Assembly (NCBI GenBank): GCA_965220285.1
Contig: OZ244818.1
Span: forward strand, 4,650,001-4,714,000
Direction: 5' to 3'
Source of the DNA: Bin5 sp009843665
GTDB lineage: Bacteria > Chloroflexota > Anaerolineae > Caldilineales > Caldilineaceae
Length of the DNA: 64,000 bases
Shown here: positions 7,917 through 17,008 of the stretch, piece by piece
Numbering within the stretch: the first letter of the stretch is position 1
How the letters are laid out: the number at the start of each line of letters is the position of its first letter
Position numbers and translations under genes: made by a program
The notes under the pieces: generated by a model
Database searches by the model: none
Told to the model about the DNA's origin: nothing
The model's input: only the letters and a program-made list of their open reading frames with translations

Positions 7917-9482
7917 TTGTACGATATCGTCATTTCAGGTGGAACGGTTATAGATGGTCACCGCGCACCTCGCCGCCGCGCAGATGTCGGCATCCAGGGC
8001 GATCGCATCGCTGCCGTCGGCGACCTCGCCGGCGCCGGAGCCGCCCAGGTAATCGACGCCGTCGGCAAGATCGTCGCGCCCGGGTTCGTCGACCTGCACA
8101 ATCACTCCGACGGCTGGTTCTTGAGAAAGGAACACCAGGTCAGCAAGACCAGCCAGGGCTTCACCACCGAGCTCATCATGGCCGACGGCATCTCCTATGC
8201 CCCCGTCAGCCGCCAGACAGCCCACGAGTGGCTCTACTACATGCGCGGCCTCAACGCCCTCCGTATGCAGGACTACACCGGCTGGGAGTCACTGGCCGAC
8301 TACATGGCCCTCCTCGACCATCGCAACGTCCAGAACGTGATCGCCCAGGTACCATACGCCAACGTGCGTACGCTCATCTGCGGCTGGGGTCCCGCCCCGC
8401 CGGACGATCTGCAGTTGAAACTGATTCAGATGCAGGTCGAAAAGGGCATGGACGAGGGCGCGTGCGGGCTATCGACCGGTCTGGACTACCCGGCCCAGTG
8501 CTTCGCTTCCACCGAAGAGCTGGCAGCCGCCTGCCTGCCTATGGCCGCATCCCAGGGCCCCTACGTTACCCATATGCGCTACAAGATAGGGACGCTCGCT
8601 GCCCTGGAGGAGGCCGTCGAAATCGGGCGGCGCGCAGGCGTACCCGTACACATTTCGCACCTCAAGGCCGCCAGCGAAGCCGACACCGAGGCCATCCTCA
8701 CCTACGTGGATCAGGTCGCCGTCAACGAGGTTGACTTCTCCTTCGACGTATACCCCTATCTGCCCGGGTCGACAACGCTCAGCTACCTTCTGCCTTATGA
8801 AGTCTGGCACGAAGGCCCTCTGGCCGCCTTGCCCAAACTGCGCGATCCCGCAATTCGCGACCAGGTCGACCGCGGCCTGGGGATCTATGCCTCCGATCTC
8901 GACGCAATCAGAATAGCCTGGCTGCCAGGCAAGGAGAATAGCAGTTACCTGGGTAAGACCCTCGCCGAATACGTGGAAGAAGTGGGCAAGTCTCCGGCGG
9001 ACGCACTGTGTGATCTCCTCATCGAGGAAAACATGGCCGTGCTGCTCGTCGTTTTCCAGGGTGACGACCGTTTCGTCGACCCATTCCTTGCCCATGAGAA
9101 ATACATGATGGGCACCGACGGCGTCTTCCATGAAGACGCCGTAATCCATCCCCGCCAGTACGGATCAGCCGCGCGGCTCTTGGGCCCGTGCGTGCGCAAG
9201 GGCCTGTTTTCTTTGGAAGACGCAGTGTGGAAGCTTAGCGGCGCACCGGCGGCGCGCTTTGGACTCAAAGACAGGGGCAAGTTGGAGCAAGGCCGCTACG
9301 CCGACATGGTCGTCTTTGATGCGGAGTCAATCCAGGATCACGCCACCTTCGACCAGCCGCATCAACTCTCAAGCGGCATCAGCGACGTAATCGTCAACGG
9401 TGTTCCCATTATTCGCACCGGGACACCGGTAAAGGGGCTGGAGCAGCCCTTACCGGGTCGGGCTCTTCACTTCAGACAGTAG
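7917..9482 (+). CDS. N-acyl-D-amino-acid deacylase / D-aminoacylase family amidohydrolase
   Basis: A 521-residue metal-dependent amidohydrolase. Motifs in order: GFVDLHNHSD (metal HxH), GACGLSTGLDYP, THMRYK, PVHISHLKA (metal His), MGTDGVFHED (metal Asp) and HPRQYGS, the last typical of D-aminoacylases. The start is TTG at 7917 with GGAGGA at 7904-7909. The protein ends with the usual beta-sandwich segments around GRYADMVVFD. It is the last gene of the plus-strand catabolic cluster and ends one base before the stop of the convergent lipoprotein gene. Confidence 0.9.
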   Translation: MYDIVISGGTVIDGHRAPRRRADVGIQGDRIAAVGDLAGAGAAQVIDAVGKIVAPGFVDLHNHSDGWFLRKEHQVSKTSQGFTTELIMADGISYAPVSRQTAHEWLYYMRGLNALRMQDYTGWESLADYMALLDHRNVQNVIAQVPYANVRTLICGWGPAPPDDLQLKLIQMQVEKGMDEGACGLSTGLDYPAQCFASTEELAAACLPMAASQGPYVTHMRYKIGTLAALEEAVEIGRRAGVPVHISHLKAASEADTEAILTYVDQVAVNEVDFSFDVYPYLPGSTTLSYLLPYEVWHEGPLAALPKLRDPAIRDQVDRGLGIYASDLDAIRIAWLPGKENSSYLGKTLAEYVEEVGKSPADALCDLLIEENMAVLLVVFQGDDRFVDPFLAHEKYMMGTDGVFHEDAVIHPRQYGSAARLLGPCVRKGLFSLEDAVWKLSGAPAARFGLKDRGKLEQGRYADMVVFDAESIQDHATFDQPHQLSSGISDVIVNGVPIIRTGTPVKGLEQPLPGRALHFRQ

Positions 9483-9483
9483 A

Positions 9484-10983
9484 TCACTCTTCCTCGAACT
9501 GTACGCCCAGCGCACTGCCGCCTGAACTGAAGGCAACCGCCGCGCTCAGATGCGATTCCGCCGGAACTGCACCCGTCGTCGGCGTAACGACAGGTACGTC
9601 TTCAGCGTCAGTCGCCGTCACCAGGGGGCCATAGATCCACCCGGACTGGCCTGCAAAGTCGATCTGCCACCACTCTCCGTCCGCACTCTTGCCGGTTATG
9701 GTGTACGCCTCGCCGGCCGTAGCACCGCCGATACGATCGTATTCGGTACCCGGTCCGTTGCGTACATTCACATCTTCGCCGACCGTCGCAACAGCAACTC
9801 CCGGCGCCCGCACGGCTCCCGACGACCCCGGCGCGGCAACTGGAGTCTGCGCCGCAGGAGCCTCGATAGTGGGCACGCCTTCCGCATTCGTTGCCGTCAC
9901 AAATGGCGCGTAAACCCAACCCGCCTCACCATCAAAGTCAATCTGCCACCATTCGCCGTCCGCACTCTTGCCGGTGATGCCGAACTCCTCACCTTCAAAT
10001 GCCCCGCCAATTCTGGCGTAGCCTGTGCCCGGCCCTTGGCGAATGTTCATGTCGCCGTTTATGGTAGCGACCGGGCCCTCGGCTTCCGGCGCTGCTGTCT
10101 CGGTTCCTGTTGCTGGCGCCGGCGTCTCCTCCATGGAGCCGCCGACGATCGGGACATTGTCAGCATCAGTAGCCGTCACAAATGGTGCAAATATCCAACC
10201 GTCCTGATCGTCAAAGTCTATCTGCCACCAGTCTCCATCCGCGTTTTTGCCCGTGATGACGAACTCCTCGCCCGCGAAGGCTCCCCCAATCCTGTCATAT
10301 TCCTCGCCCGGTCCACTGCGGACGTTCATATCGCCACCCACTGTTACAATCGGGATCACAGTCGTTGGCGGCGTATCTGTACTCTCCTCGTCTGAAGCAG
10401 GGGTCTCCGTCATGGCAGCACTAACAACCGGCACCTCCTCCGCTTCGGCAGCAACTACAAAGGGCGCGTAGATCCACCCGGACTCGCCTCGAAAGTCAAT
10501 CTGCCACCAATTGCCATCCTCATTCTTTCCGGTGATGGCAAACTCTTCACCCGCAACGGCGTCGCCCACTACCTCGTAATCGGTGCTTGGACCACTGCGA
10601 ATGTTCATCTCCCCTAAGACTGTAACCTTCGCATCGCTGGTTGGGGCGGCAACCTCAGTCGGCGCTGGCTCCGTAGCAGTGACTTCAGGAGTTGGTGTGA
10701 CCGCCGCTGTTTCAGTGGGTACCGGAAGCGGCGGATTCGTTGAAGTCGGCATCGGCGTATATGTAACCACCGCAGGCAGAGCCGTGGCCGTGCCTGTCGC
10801 CCCCGGCTGAGGAGCAGGCCCCCCCTCTTCTCCTTGGCCGCACGCGCCCAGAAGTGCAACGCCCAATACCAGGACGCACAGGAACACGGTGCGTGTGAAG
10901 ACTGATGCCTTGCCTTCTCCCCTAACCCTTTCCGCAAGTTGAAACGCAGTCGGGGGCCGGCCGCGCAGCTGTTCTTCGCTCAT
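9484..10983 (-). CDS. Lipoprotein with four SH3b repeats
   Basis: A 499-residue exported protein. About 30 basic N-terminal residues precede a hydrophobic stretch and lipobox LLGAC (Cys48), so it should be a membrane-anchored lipoprotein with a long cytoplasmic leader. A Thr/Pro/Ala-rich linker leads to four bacterial SH3 domains, each with a VRSGPG-type motif, an ITGK(N/S) segment and a WWQIDF core. Such domains bind peptidoglycan or wall peptides. The ATG at 10983 has AGGAGG four bases upstream; a GTG directly before it lies too close to that site. It starts 12 bases after the kinase-like gene, so the two form an operon. Confidence 0.88.
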   Translation of the reverse strand: MSEEQLRGRPPTAFQLAERVRGEGKASVFTRTVFLCVLVLGVALLGACGQGEEGGPAPQPGATGTATALPAVVTYTPMPTSTNPPLPVPTETAAVTPTPEVTATEPAPTEVAAPTSDAKVTVLGEMNIRSGPSTDYEVVGDAVAGEEFAITGKNEDGNWWQIDFRGESGWIYAPFVVAAEAEEVPVVSAAMTETPASDEESTDTPPTTVIPIVTVGGDMNVRSGPGEEYDRIGGAFAGEEFVITGKNADGDWWQIDFDDQDGWIFAPFVTATDADNVPIVGGSMEETPAPATGTETAAPEAEGPVATINGDMNIRQGPGTGYARIGGAFEGEEFGITGKSADGEWWQIDFDGEAGWVYAPFVTATNAEGVPTIEAPAAQTPVAAPGSSGAVRAPGVAVATVGEDVNVRNGPGTEYDRIGGATAGEAYTITGKSADGEWWQIDFAGQSGWIYGPLVTATDAEDVPVVTPTTGAVPAESHLSAAVAFSSGGSALGVQFEEE

Positions 10984-10994
10984 CACCCCTCCTC

Positions 10995-11618
10995 TCAGTC
11001 GGGCCGGGCCGTTCGCGCCGCGTGTACAATCAATGCTACCGCCGTTGCCTCAGGGATGCGGCCCGTGTCCAACATCAAGTGATAGTGCCGGCTGTTTTTC
11101 CAGTCTGCACTGGTAAAGAATCGCTGATACCAGTTACGGCGCTGCTCGTCCGCCAACCCGATAATGCGCTCGGCAGTCCTGATTTCAGCCATATTCCGGC
11201 GCCGCTGGATGCGACGGGCCCTGACTGCCGGCGCCGCATAGAGATGGACATGAAGAGCAGTCGGATGATCCTCGAGGATAAGCTGCGAACCCCGTCCGAT
11301 CAGCACAACATTTCCCCGTTCCGCCAGCGCTCGGATAGCGCTTGTCATCCCTTCCACGTACGTCGCCTGGTCCATGGGCCGGTTTCGCCGATTCGGATCG
11401 GCCGAGAACAAAGAGCGCATCTCCTGGCTGACCACCCCAGCGCGCGACATCAATTTCTCCTCAGCCTCTACAATTACTTCGACCTCCACGCCGGCCTGGC
11501 GGGCCATCTCTGCAAGTACCTCTTTATCGATACAAGCCGAGTCCAACTCGTGGCCCACAGCCTCAGCAATGCGTGTGCCCCGCGAGCCCAGTTCACGCGA
11601 AATCGTAACGACTGTCAT
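10995..11618 (-). CDS. Cytidylate kinase-like family protein
   Basis: A 207-residue P-loop-type kinase of the cytidylate-kinase-like family. It begins MTVVTISRELGSRGTRIAEA, where SRELGSRG replaces a classical Walker A. Later segments VVLIGRGSQLIL, ALHVHLYAA and RARRIQRRR match the core and lid. The ATG at 11618 has AGGAGG five bases upstream; an in-frame ATG further upstream lacks a site. These proteins are often adjacent to regulators or transporters, and the true substrate is uncertain. It is first in a two-gene operon with the SH3 lipoprotein. Confidence 0.85.
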   Translation of the reverse strand: MTVVTISRELGSRGTRIAEAVGHELDSACIDKEVLAEMARQAGVEVEVIVEAEEKLMSRAGVVSQEMRSLFSADPNRRNRPMDQATYVEGMTSAIRALAERGNVVLIGRGSQLILEDHPTALHVHLYAAPAVRARRIQRRRNMAEIRTAERIIGLADEQRRNWYQRFFTSADWKNSRHYHLMLDTGRIPEATAVALIVHAARTARPD

Positions 11619-12279
11619 CTTTGCCTCCTCTTTAGAGGTCACCTGCACTCACGCCGAGGATGCATCCACCGAACACATCCCGGATTCCAGCTCATGGCTA
11701 ATCAGCGCCTGCACCAGTCATCGGAAAACTCGCCGTAGTCGATTTGTTCGGCCTTCTATCAGAACGTTCCGCGCTTTTTCTATCGCAACGACAAAGCCAT
11801 AGCCATTCCAATATGAACACTGGGGCGGTTGAAGCGACCTCTCTGACAACTGACCACTAACCACTGACCACTGCAGTTCTGGGCGGTCGGGCCTATTCGG
11901 CCCTCCCTTGTGCGGGGGCTCCGCCCCCGCAACGCCCCCGGCCCTATTCGCGCCGCAGAGAGTGTGTGGCTGATTTGAAGCTGTCGTCCCGCGGCGGCCG
12001 GGCTTCCCCCCGCGTCTTGGCAGATTCCGAGAACGTGCCAGCGCCGGCAAAACAAACGAGGCCACGCCCACATGTCCCCAACGTTCACCGCTATGACCAT
12101 CGCGAGCCCGCTACAGAAATACTGACGGTCCATTCCGCCCGGACAGACCGCACACAGTACACACACAGATCATGGCTTAGTAGCTACCTTTTGTCTTTTC
12201 TCATTCCCGAACTGGGAAGCTCGATGTCAAGAGATCCCTACTCCGAGACGACAATACACACAATGTCACACGCTGATGA
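11619..12279. other. Intergenic gap carrying a hairpin repeat
   Basis: No credible gene is seen on either strand: frames are short or Arg/Pro-rich and lack ribosome sites. The only structured part is the double-hairpin repeat at 11851-11939. The promoter of the kinase-like gene must lie at the left end. Confidence 0.7.
11851..11939. repeat. Double-hairpin repeat, family 1, copy 1
   Basis: A CCACT-rich lead (TGACCACTAACCACTGACC) and CTGCAGTTCTGGGCGGTC are followed by hairpin GGGCC-TATTC-GGCCC, linker TCCCTTGT, then hairpin GCGGGGGC-TCC-GCCCCCGC and AACGCCCCC. Near-identical copies lie at 30791-30863 and 44656-44754. Confidence 0.9.
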
Positions 12280-13785
12280 CTAAATGTCGACCACCGTTGG
12301 ACTATACAGCGGAGTGTCCGCGGCAACAACACGGCCGTCCGGCATCTTGTAGCAATTGCCGTGTCTACTGGACCCCGCACCCAATGAGTTTCGTCGCAAC
12401 GCTTCTTCATCACTTTGCCGCTGCGTCTCGGCGGCGTCGAAGTCCCAGGTACTGTCAACAAGCGCTTTCAATTGCCGCCCTACCGCCTGCTCCGCCTCAG
12501 TACCGCTTTCCATTAGATTGCGCTGCTCCAAGGGATCGGCCCCTAGATCAAAGAGCAAGTGCGGCCCCATCCCCCGAAACCGCACGAACTTGTGCTGCCC
12601 CATGCGCACAACCCGATGCTCGCTCCCGTCTCCCCAGCGTGGAAGAGGATTGTCCACGAATACAGGCTCCGCCGGCAATTCGCTGCCTGTCGTCACTGCC
12701 TCCGAAAGATCGCGCCCCTCCAGTCCGTCCGGCGCCTCGATGTCCGCAAGCCCGCAAAGTGTTGGGAAAAGGTCCGCCAGGCTGACCGGCGTGTCCAGGC
12801 GCGCGACCGGACTGGCGCCACTTCGTTGCGCAGGGGTCTGAATAATCAGTGGCACTCGTGCCGCGGCCTCGTGCCACGAATTCTTCCACCACATTCCGTG
12901 CTCTCCGGCCATCTCACCATGGTCCGATGTGTACACGATCACAGTGTTCTCAAGAAGCCCGCTTCGCTCCATGAGATGAAGAAGATCGCCAAGAATCTCA
13001 TCCAGATAATCAACGCACGCGAAGTAGGCTGCCCTCGCCTTCATCATCTCCTGCTCGGAAACCTCCTCGGATCGGAATCCCTTTGCCATACCAACCGTCA
13101 TCGCGTGAAAGGCGGTGTCTCCTGTACGTCCAACCTTGGGCGGCGTAATCCCTTCCGGCCAGTACCTGCTTAGAAATCGGCCCGGCGCCGTCAGTGGGAA
13201 ATGAGGTCGGCTGAAGGATGCACACAGAAACCAGGGCCTGTCAGGCTCAGCCGCAGTATGTTCCCGCAAGAACGACACCGTCTCCCGCACGATCACTTGC
13301 TCCTGCAGGGCACTTTCCGGAATTTCGGTCATGCCCGCGTCGGCAGTCCGGCTTCGCATATCGAAGCCGCCCTCGCGCTTGGACAGCGGGTCCCGTTGAT
13401 GTCCGGTTCCCCCCGTCAAGTCGCCATAGGGTCTGTGCGCAAATCCCGCCGTCTGGTTTGTTCCGCCAAGGTGCATCTTCCCGACTAGGCAGGTCGTGTA
13501 GCCGGCCTCTGCAAAAACGGATGGAACTGTCGGGATCTCCGGTCTCAGGTACGATCCATTTGCCCAGCCCCCGCTGGTCATCGGTGACCGGCCCGTCAGC
13601 AGGCAGATGCGCGAAGGAGTACACAGCGGAGACTGGCAGTAGGCGCTGCTGAAAAAAGCCCCGTTCTCCGCGAGGCTGTCAAGTGTAGGGGTGTGAACCG
13701 GTTCGCCTGTCTCTCCATCTAACAGACTCAGGCACCGGTAGCTGTGCTCGTCGGAAAAGAGAAACAAAATGTTCGGACGCGTCAT
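12280..13785 (-). CDS. Sulfatase (arylsulfatase family)
   Basis: A 501-residue sulfatase without a signal peptide. The formylglycine site is CTPSR at Cys55, the Cys-type motif needing oxidation by a formylglycine-generating enzyme that is not in this window. Metal-binding segments are NILFLFSDEH at the N-terminus and YTSDHGEMAGEHGMWWK in the middle. The family cleaves sulfate esters of carbohydrates or small molecules. It stands alone between a repeat-bearing gap and a divergent amidase-like gene. Which sulfated compound it attacks is not evident. Confidence 0.93.
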   Translation of the reverse strand: MTRPNILFLFSDEHSYRCLSLLDGETGEPVHTPTLDSLAENGAFFSSAYCQSPLCTPSRICLLTGRSPMTSGGWANGSYLRPEIPTVPSVFAEAGYTTCLVGKMHLGGTNQTAGFAHRPYGDLTGGTGHQRDPLSKREGGFDMRSRTADAGMTEIPESALQEQVIVRETVSFLREHTAAEPDRPWFLCASFSRPHFPLTAPGRFLSRYWPEGITPPKVGRTGDTAFHAMTVGMAKGFRSEEVSEQEMMKARAAYFACVDYLDEILGDLLHLMERSGLLENTVIVYTSDHGEMAGEHGMWWKNSWHEAAARVPLIIQTPAQRSGASPVARLDTPVSLADLFPTLCGLADIEAPDGLEGRDLSEAVTTGSELPAEPVFVDNPLPRWGDGSEHRVVRMGQHKFVRFRGMGPHLLFDLGADPLEQRNLMESGTEAEQAVGRQLKALVDSTWDFDAAETQRQSDEEALRRNSLGAGSSRHGNCYKMPDGRVVAADTPLYSPTVVDI

Positions 13786-13973
13786 GGCTGATGTTCCCGT
13801 CTTATTTCGCGTAACAAGCCCACCTACAGAATACGACTATGGGCCCTTGTGTGCAAGTAAACTTTTCCCGCCAGCAGTAGCAACCTGATTTGAGACCAGG
13901 CTGCAAAATCACTGGCGACTCGCTCGTTCCCATCCGGTTGGTGCAGAAACTCTACTGCGGTAGGATAGTGGAA

Positions 13974-15299
13974 ATGGAGGAAATCTGTTTCTCTACCGCC
14001 ACCCAACTGATTCGTTCCATCCAAGCGCGCGAACTCTCTGCGCAGGACGTTGTTGCCGCATTTCAAGCACGGCTTGAGTCGGTCAACGCCCGGCTGAACG
14101 CCGTAACAGTGACGGCAGAGGACGCACTGACGCAGGCCAGACTGGCCGACGAACGGCAGGCGCAAGGCGAGCAGCTTGGCCCTCTGCACGGTCTGCCCTT
14201 CACCGTCAAGGACACATTCGAAACCGCTGGCCTGCAGAGCCGGTTGGAATCTCGCATTAGAAAGCGACTCGTCTCCCGTACAGACGCCACCGTCGTCGCC
14301 AGGATGAAACAGGCCGGCGCGATTCTTCTGGCCAAAACCAACTGTCCGCCTTCGGGAAGCGGCGCAGATACCGAGAACGCGATAGTCGGGCAAACACATA
14401 ACCCGCACAATGCCAGCCGCTCCCCGGGCGGAAGCAGCGGTGGGGAAGCCTCTCTGATCGCGGCCGGCGGCTCCCCCCTGGGTCTTGGTAGTGATACCGG
14501 CGGCGGACTTCGCATCCCCGCTGCCTTTTGTGGTATCACCGCCCTCAAGCCCACTCAGGGCCGTGTCCCCAACTCAGGCGTATACAACCAGCCGGGAGGA
14601 TTCACCGACCAGCGCACACAAATCGGGCCCGCGGCCCGCCGCACCGAGGATCTCCTGCTCGCCCTGAGGACGATTTCCGGCCCGGACTATCGCGATGCCG
14701 GGGTCGTCGCCAAACCCATTTACGACCCGGGCCAGCTGCCCCTGCGCGACCTGACCATCGCCTCCTTTCCCTACGATCCCGCCTCCCTGGTGACATCTGC
14801 AGTGGCAAACGCCGTTGGCGCCTCCGGCCAGGCGCTGGCACGCGCCGGCGTCCAGGTCGTAGAGAACCGGCCCCTCGATCTGGTTGGCGGCGCTCGCGAC
14901 CTCGATCGCGGTTGGCGCCACATGGCCGGGACCCGCGGCCAGGACGTCGTCGAGTTGCTCCACGCCTGGGACCAGTTCCGCACAAATCTGCTCCAGTTTA
15001 TCCGCTACTACGATGCTATCCTCTGTCCGGCAGTGCACCACACCGCGCCTGCTATCGGTACTCGCGACAACCAGCGCTTCGACTACACGGTCCCCTTCAA
15101 CTTGACAGGCTATCCTGCCGCAGTAGTTCCTGTCGCTGCTGATGATCAGGGCCTCCCGGTCGCAGTTCAGATTGTGTCCCATCCATGGCGAGAGGACATT
15201 GTGTTGGCGCTGACCGCGGTCTTGGAAGAGGAATTTCAGGACTGGCAGGAAGCTTACGACGCCCGCGTGAAACCAAAGGACCAATCCGGCGTAATGTAG
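13974..15299 (+). CDS. Amidase-signature protein lacking the catalytic nucleophile
   Basis: A 441-residue amidase-signature (AS) protein, closest in motif style to fatty-acid amide hydrolases. Catalytic Lys79 (PFTVKD) and the cis-Ser motif PGGSSGGE (S154/S155) are present. The nucleophile position, Ser in the usual DTGGS(I/L)R, is Gly178 here (SDTGGGLRIP; codons GGC GGC GGA), so normal amide hydrolysis should be lost. The rest of the fold, including AFCGITALKPTQGRVP, is intact with an open frame. ATG at 13974 follows AGGA at 13962-13965; GTG at 13968 is the alternative. It could be a non-hydrolytic binder or use a different mechanism. Confidence 0.85.
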   Translation: MEEICFSTATQLIRSIQARELSAQDVVAAFQARLESVNARLNAVTVTAEDALTQARLADERQAQGEQLGPLHGLPFTVKDTFETAGLQSRLESRIRKRLVSRTDATVVARMKQAGAILLAKTNCPPSGSGADTENAIVGQTHNPHNASRSPGGSSGGEASLIAAGGSPLGLGSDTGGGLRIPAAFCGITALKPTQGRVPNSGVYNQPGGFTDQRTQIGPAARRTEDLLLALRTISGPDYRDAGVVAKPIYDPGQLPLRDLTIASFPYDPASLVTSAVANAVGASGQALARAGVQVVENRPLDLVGGARDLDRGWRHMAGTRGQDVVELLHAWDQFRTNLLQFIRYYDAILCPAVHHTAPAIGTRDNQRFDYTVPFNLTGYPAAVVPVAADDQGLPVAVQIVSHPWREDIVLALTAVLEEEFQDWQEAYDARVKPKDQSGVM

Positions 15300-15328
15300 G
15301 CACACCCATCGCACATGAGGAGGTAAGG

Positions 15329-15802
15329 ATGGAAGAAAATCGTAGGGAAGAAAACCAGGATCAGAACGCCGAAGAAGACGCCGGGGGCTTCAACAAGAGC
15401 GATGACTTGGCCGAAGAGATTCAACAACTGGTCGAAGCCATGGCTCGCGCAGCACGCAACGTCTGGAGCAGTGACGAGCGTCGCCAGCTCGAGGACGACC
15501 TGCGCCGCGGCCTCGGGTCACTGCTCGGTAGCCTCGAAGATGCCCTCGAGCGGTTCGGTCGCAGCGAACAGGGCCAGGATCTTCAGGAACAGGCGACCAG
15601 AGTGGCAAACCGTGTCCGCGAAAGCGAACTGGCCGCTGAGTTGAAGGAAGGGCTGACCATCGGCCTCAGGTCTGCCGCCGATGAAGTTAGGAAGTTCGCA
15701 GACGGCTTCGAAGAGAGACAAACGCAATCTCCCCCGCCTCAAGATATTCCTGTGGAATCTGACATTGATGAGAGCAGCGAGGAGGTAAAGCAAGAGGATT
15801 AG
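15329..15802 (+). CDS. Acidic helical protein of unknown function
   Basis: A 157-residue hydrophilic protein with a GAGGAGG site at 15317-15323, five bases before ATG. It is very rich in Glu, Asp, Gln and Arg. Residues 25-130 read as amphipathic helices, for example ARNVWSSDERRQLEDDLRRG and LLGSLEDALERFGRS. The tail is acidic and ends EEVKQED. No cysteines, membrane segment or known catalytic motif are visible. It follows the amidase-like gene by 29 bases and is probably co-transcribed. I do not recognise the family; a scaffold or surface-associating role is only a guess. Confidence 0.72.
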   Translation: MEENRREENQDQNAEEDAGGFNKSDDLAEEIQQLVEAMARAARNVWSSDERRQLEDDLRRGLGSLLGSLEDALERFGRSEQGQDLQEQATRVANRVRESELAAELKEGLTIGLRSAADEVRKFADGFEERQTQSPPPQDIPVESDIDESSEEVKQED

Positions 15803-15833
15803 CAGCCTTCCCTGCCTGGCATCCGATACACTC

Positions 15834-16982
15834 TCAAGGAATCGAGAAGAATACTTTTGCTAGCTTCAGAATTCCCTGACTCCACGGCACACGGTGCGAG
15901 ACGCCGCTGCTTCCCTCAAAGCTGGCCAGGTTCTCGATATACCAGACGTAGTTCCGCACGAGCGCGTCCTGGTTGCTGTACTCTGGGTACCAGCCAAGTT
16001 GTCGCTGGGCCTTTGTTACATCCACGAAAGAATCAGTCGCCGCCGTCTCATACACCCACTTGTAGAGCGGCGAAATACCCAGCTTTTCCAGTAACCGCAA
16101 GGTCCAGATGGCCGGCGCAGCGGGCAACGGGATGATGCGTTTACCGTGACCCGCAAAGTCGAGGACGGCCTGATAGTCCTCCTTCATCGTCGTAAACTCG
16201 GTCGCGCCGATGTTGAATACATCGTTGACAGCTGGTCCTGGCAGGGTGGCAGACAGGTAAATCGCAGAGCACAGGTCCTCCACGTCCAGCAACTGATAGC
16301 GATTCTTCCCACTACCCAGCATAGGAAAGTTTTTTCCGTCCTTCGCCCAATCATAGAACAGGGCGAAGACACCGAGCCGCTCAGGACCGACAAACGATTT
16401 GGGGCGAATTATGGGAACGCACATTCCCTTCTCCCTGTACGCCAGGCAAATCTCTTCTGCCTCAATCTTGGCTTCGCCGTAAGGGCCTACCCCGTGCAGA
16501 CGGTCGTCCTCTTTCAGCGGATGGTGATCCGGGATGCCGTACACCGCGGTTGACGAAATGTGGATGAGCCGGCCAATACCCGATTCGTAAGCCGCCTCCA
16601 ATACGTTGCGAATACCGTCTACGTCAGTAGAATATATCTCCTCCGCGCTGTACAAAGGCAGAGCCGCCGCAGCGTGAACCACCGTGTCCACACCTTCCAT
16701 CGCGGCGCGGACCGCACTCATGTCGCGAATGTCCCCGTCCATGACCTTGACTGAGTCCCTCTCCGGGTAATCGAAGGGGGCCATGTCGAGGGAAACGACC
16801 TGGACTCCCCTCGCACGCAGGTAACGGACTAGATTTATGCCGAGGAATCCGGCTCCCCCCGTAACCAGACACGTATGTACGACCCTGGGTTCGCCGGACT
16901 CGACTTCTTTTGGATTGCCTTCAGTTCGAAGGATTGGAGAGGAAATCGGTCCTGTTCCTTCCGCTTGCCCCGATCGGTTCAT
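15834..16982 (-). CDS. NAD-dependent epimerase/dehydratase (extended SDR)
   Basis: A 382-residue extended short-chain dehydrogenase. The Rossmann motif is TGGAGFLGINL, the acidic ribose-binding residue is in VSLDMAP, and the catalytic set is Ser in HISSTAVYG with YGEAK (YxxxK). Such enzymes epimerise or oxidise nucleotide sugars or act on sterol-like substrates. ATG at 16982 avoids overlap with the Nudix gene at 17009; the frame is open further upstream. It lies 26 bases downstream of the Nudix gene on the same strand, so they are likely co-transcribed. Confidence 0.87.
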   Translation of the reverse strand: MNRSGQAEGTGPISSPILRTEGNPKEVESGEPRVVHTCLVTGGAGFLGINLVRYLRARGVQVVSLDMAPFDYPERDSVKVMDGDIRDMSAVRAAMEGVDTVVHAAAALPLYSAEEIYSTDVDGIRNVLEAAYESGIGRLIHISSTAVYGIPDHHPLKEDDRLHGVGPYGEAKIEAEEICLAYREKGMCVPIIRPKSFVGPERLGVFALFYDWAKDGKNFPMLGSGKNRYQLLDVEDLCSAIYLSATLPGPAVNDVFNIGATEFTTMKEDYQAVLDFAGHGKRIIPLPAAPAIWTLRLLEKLGISPLYKWVYETAATDSFVDVTKAQRQLGWYPEYSNQDALVRNYVWYIENLASFEGSSGVSHRVPWSQGILKLAKVFFSIP

Positions 16983-17008
16983 CTGTGGTCTTCGCCAATA
17001 TGGGCAAA

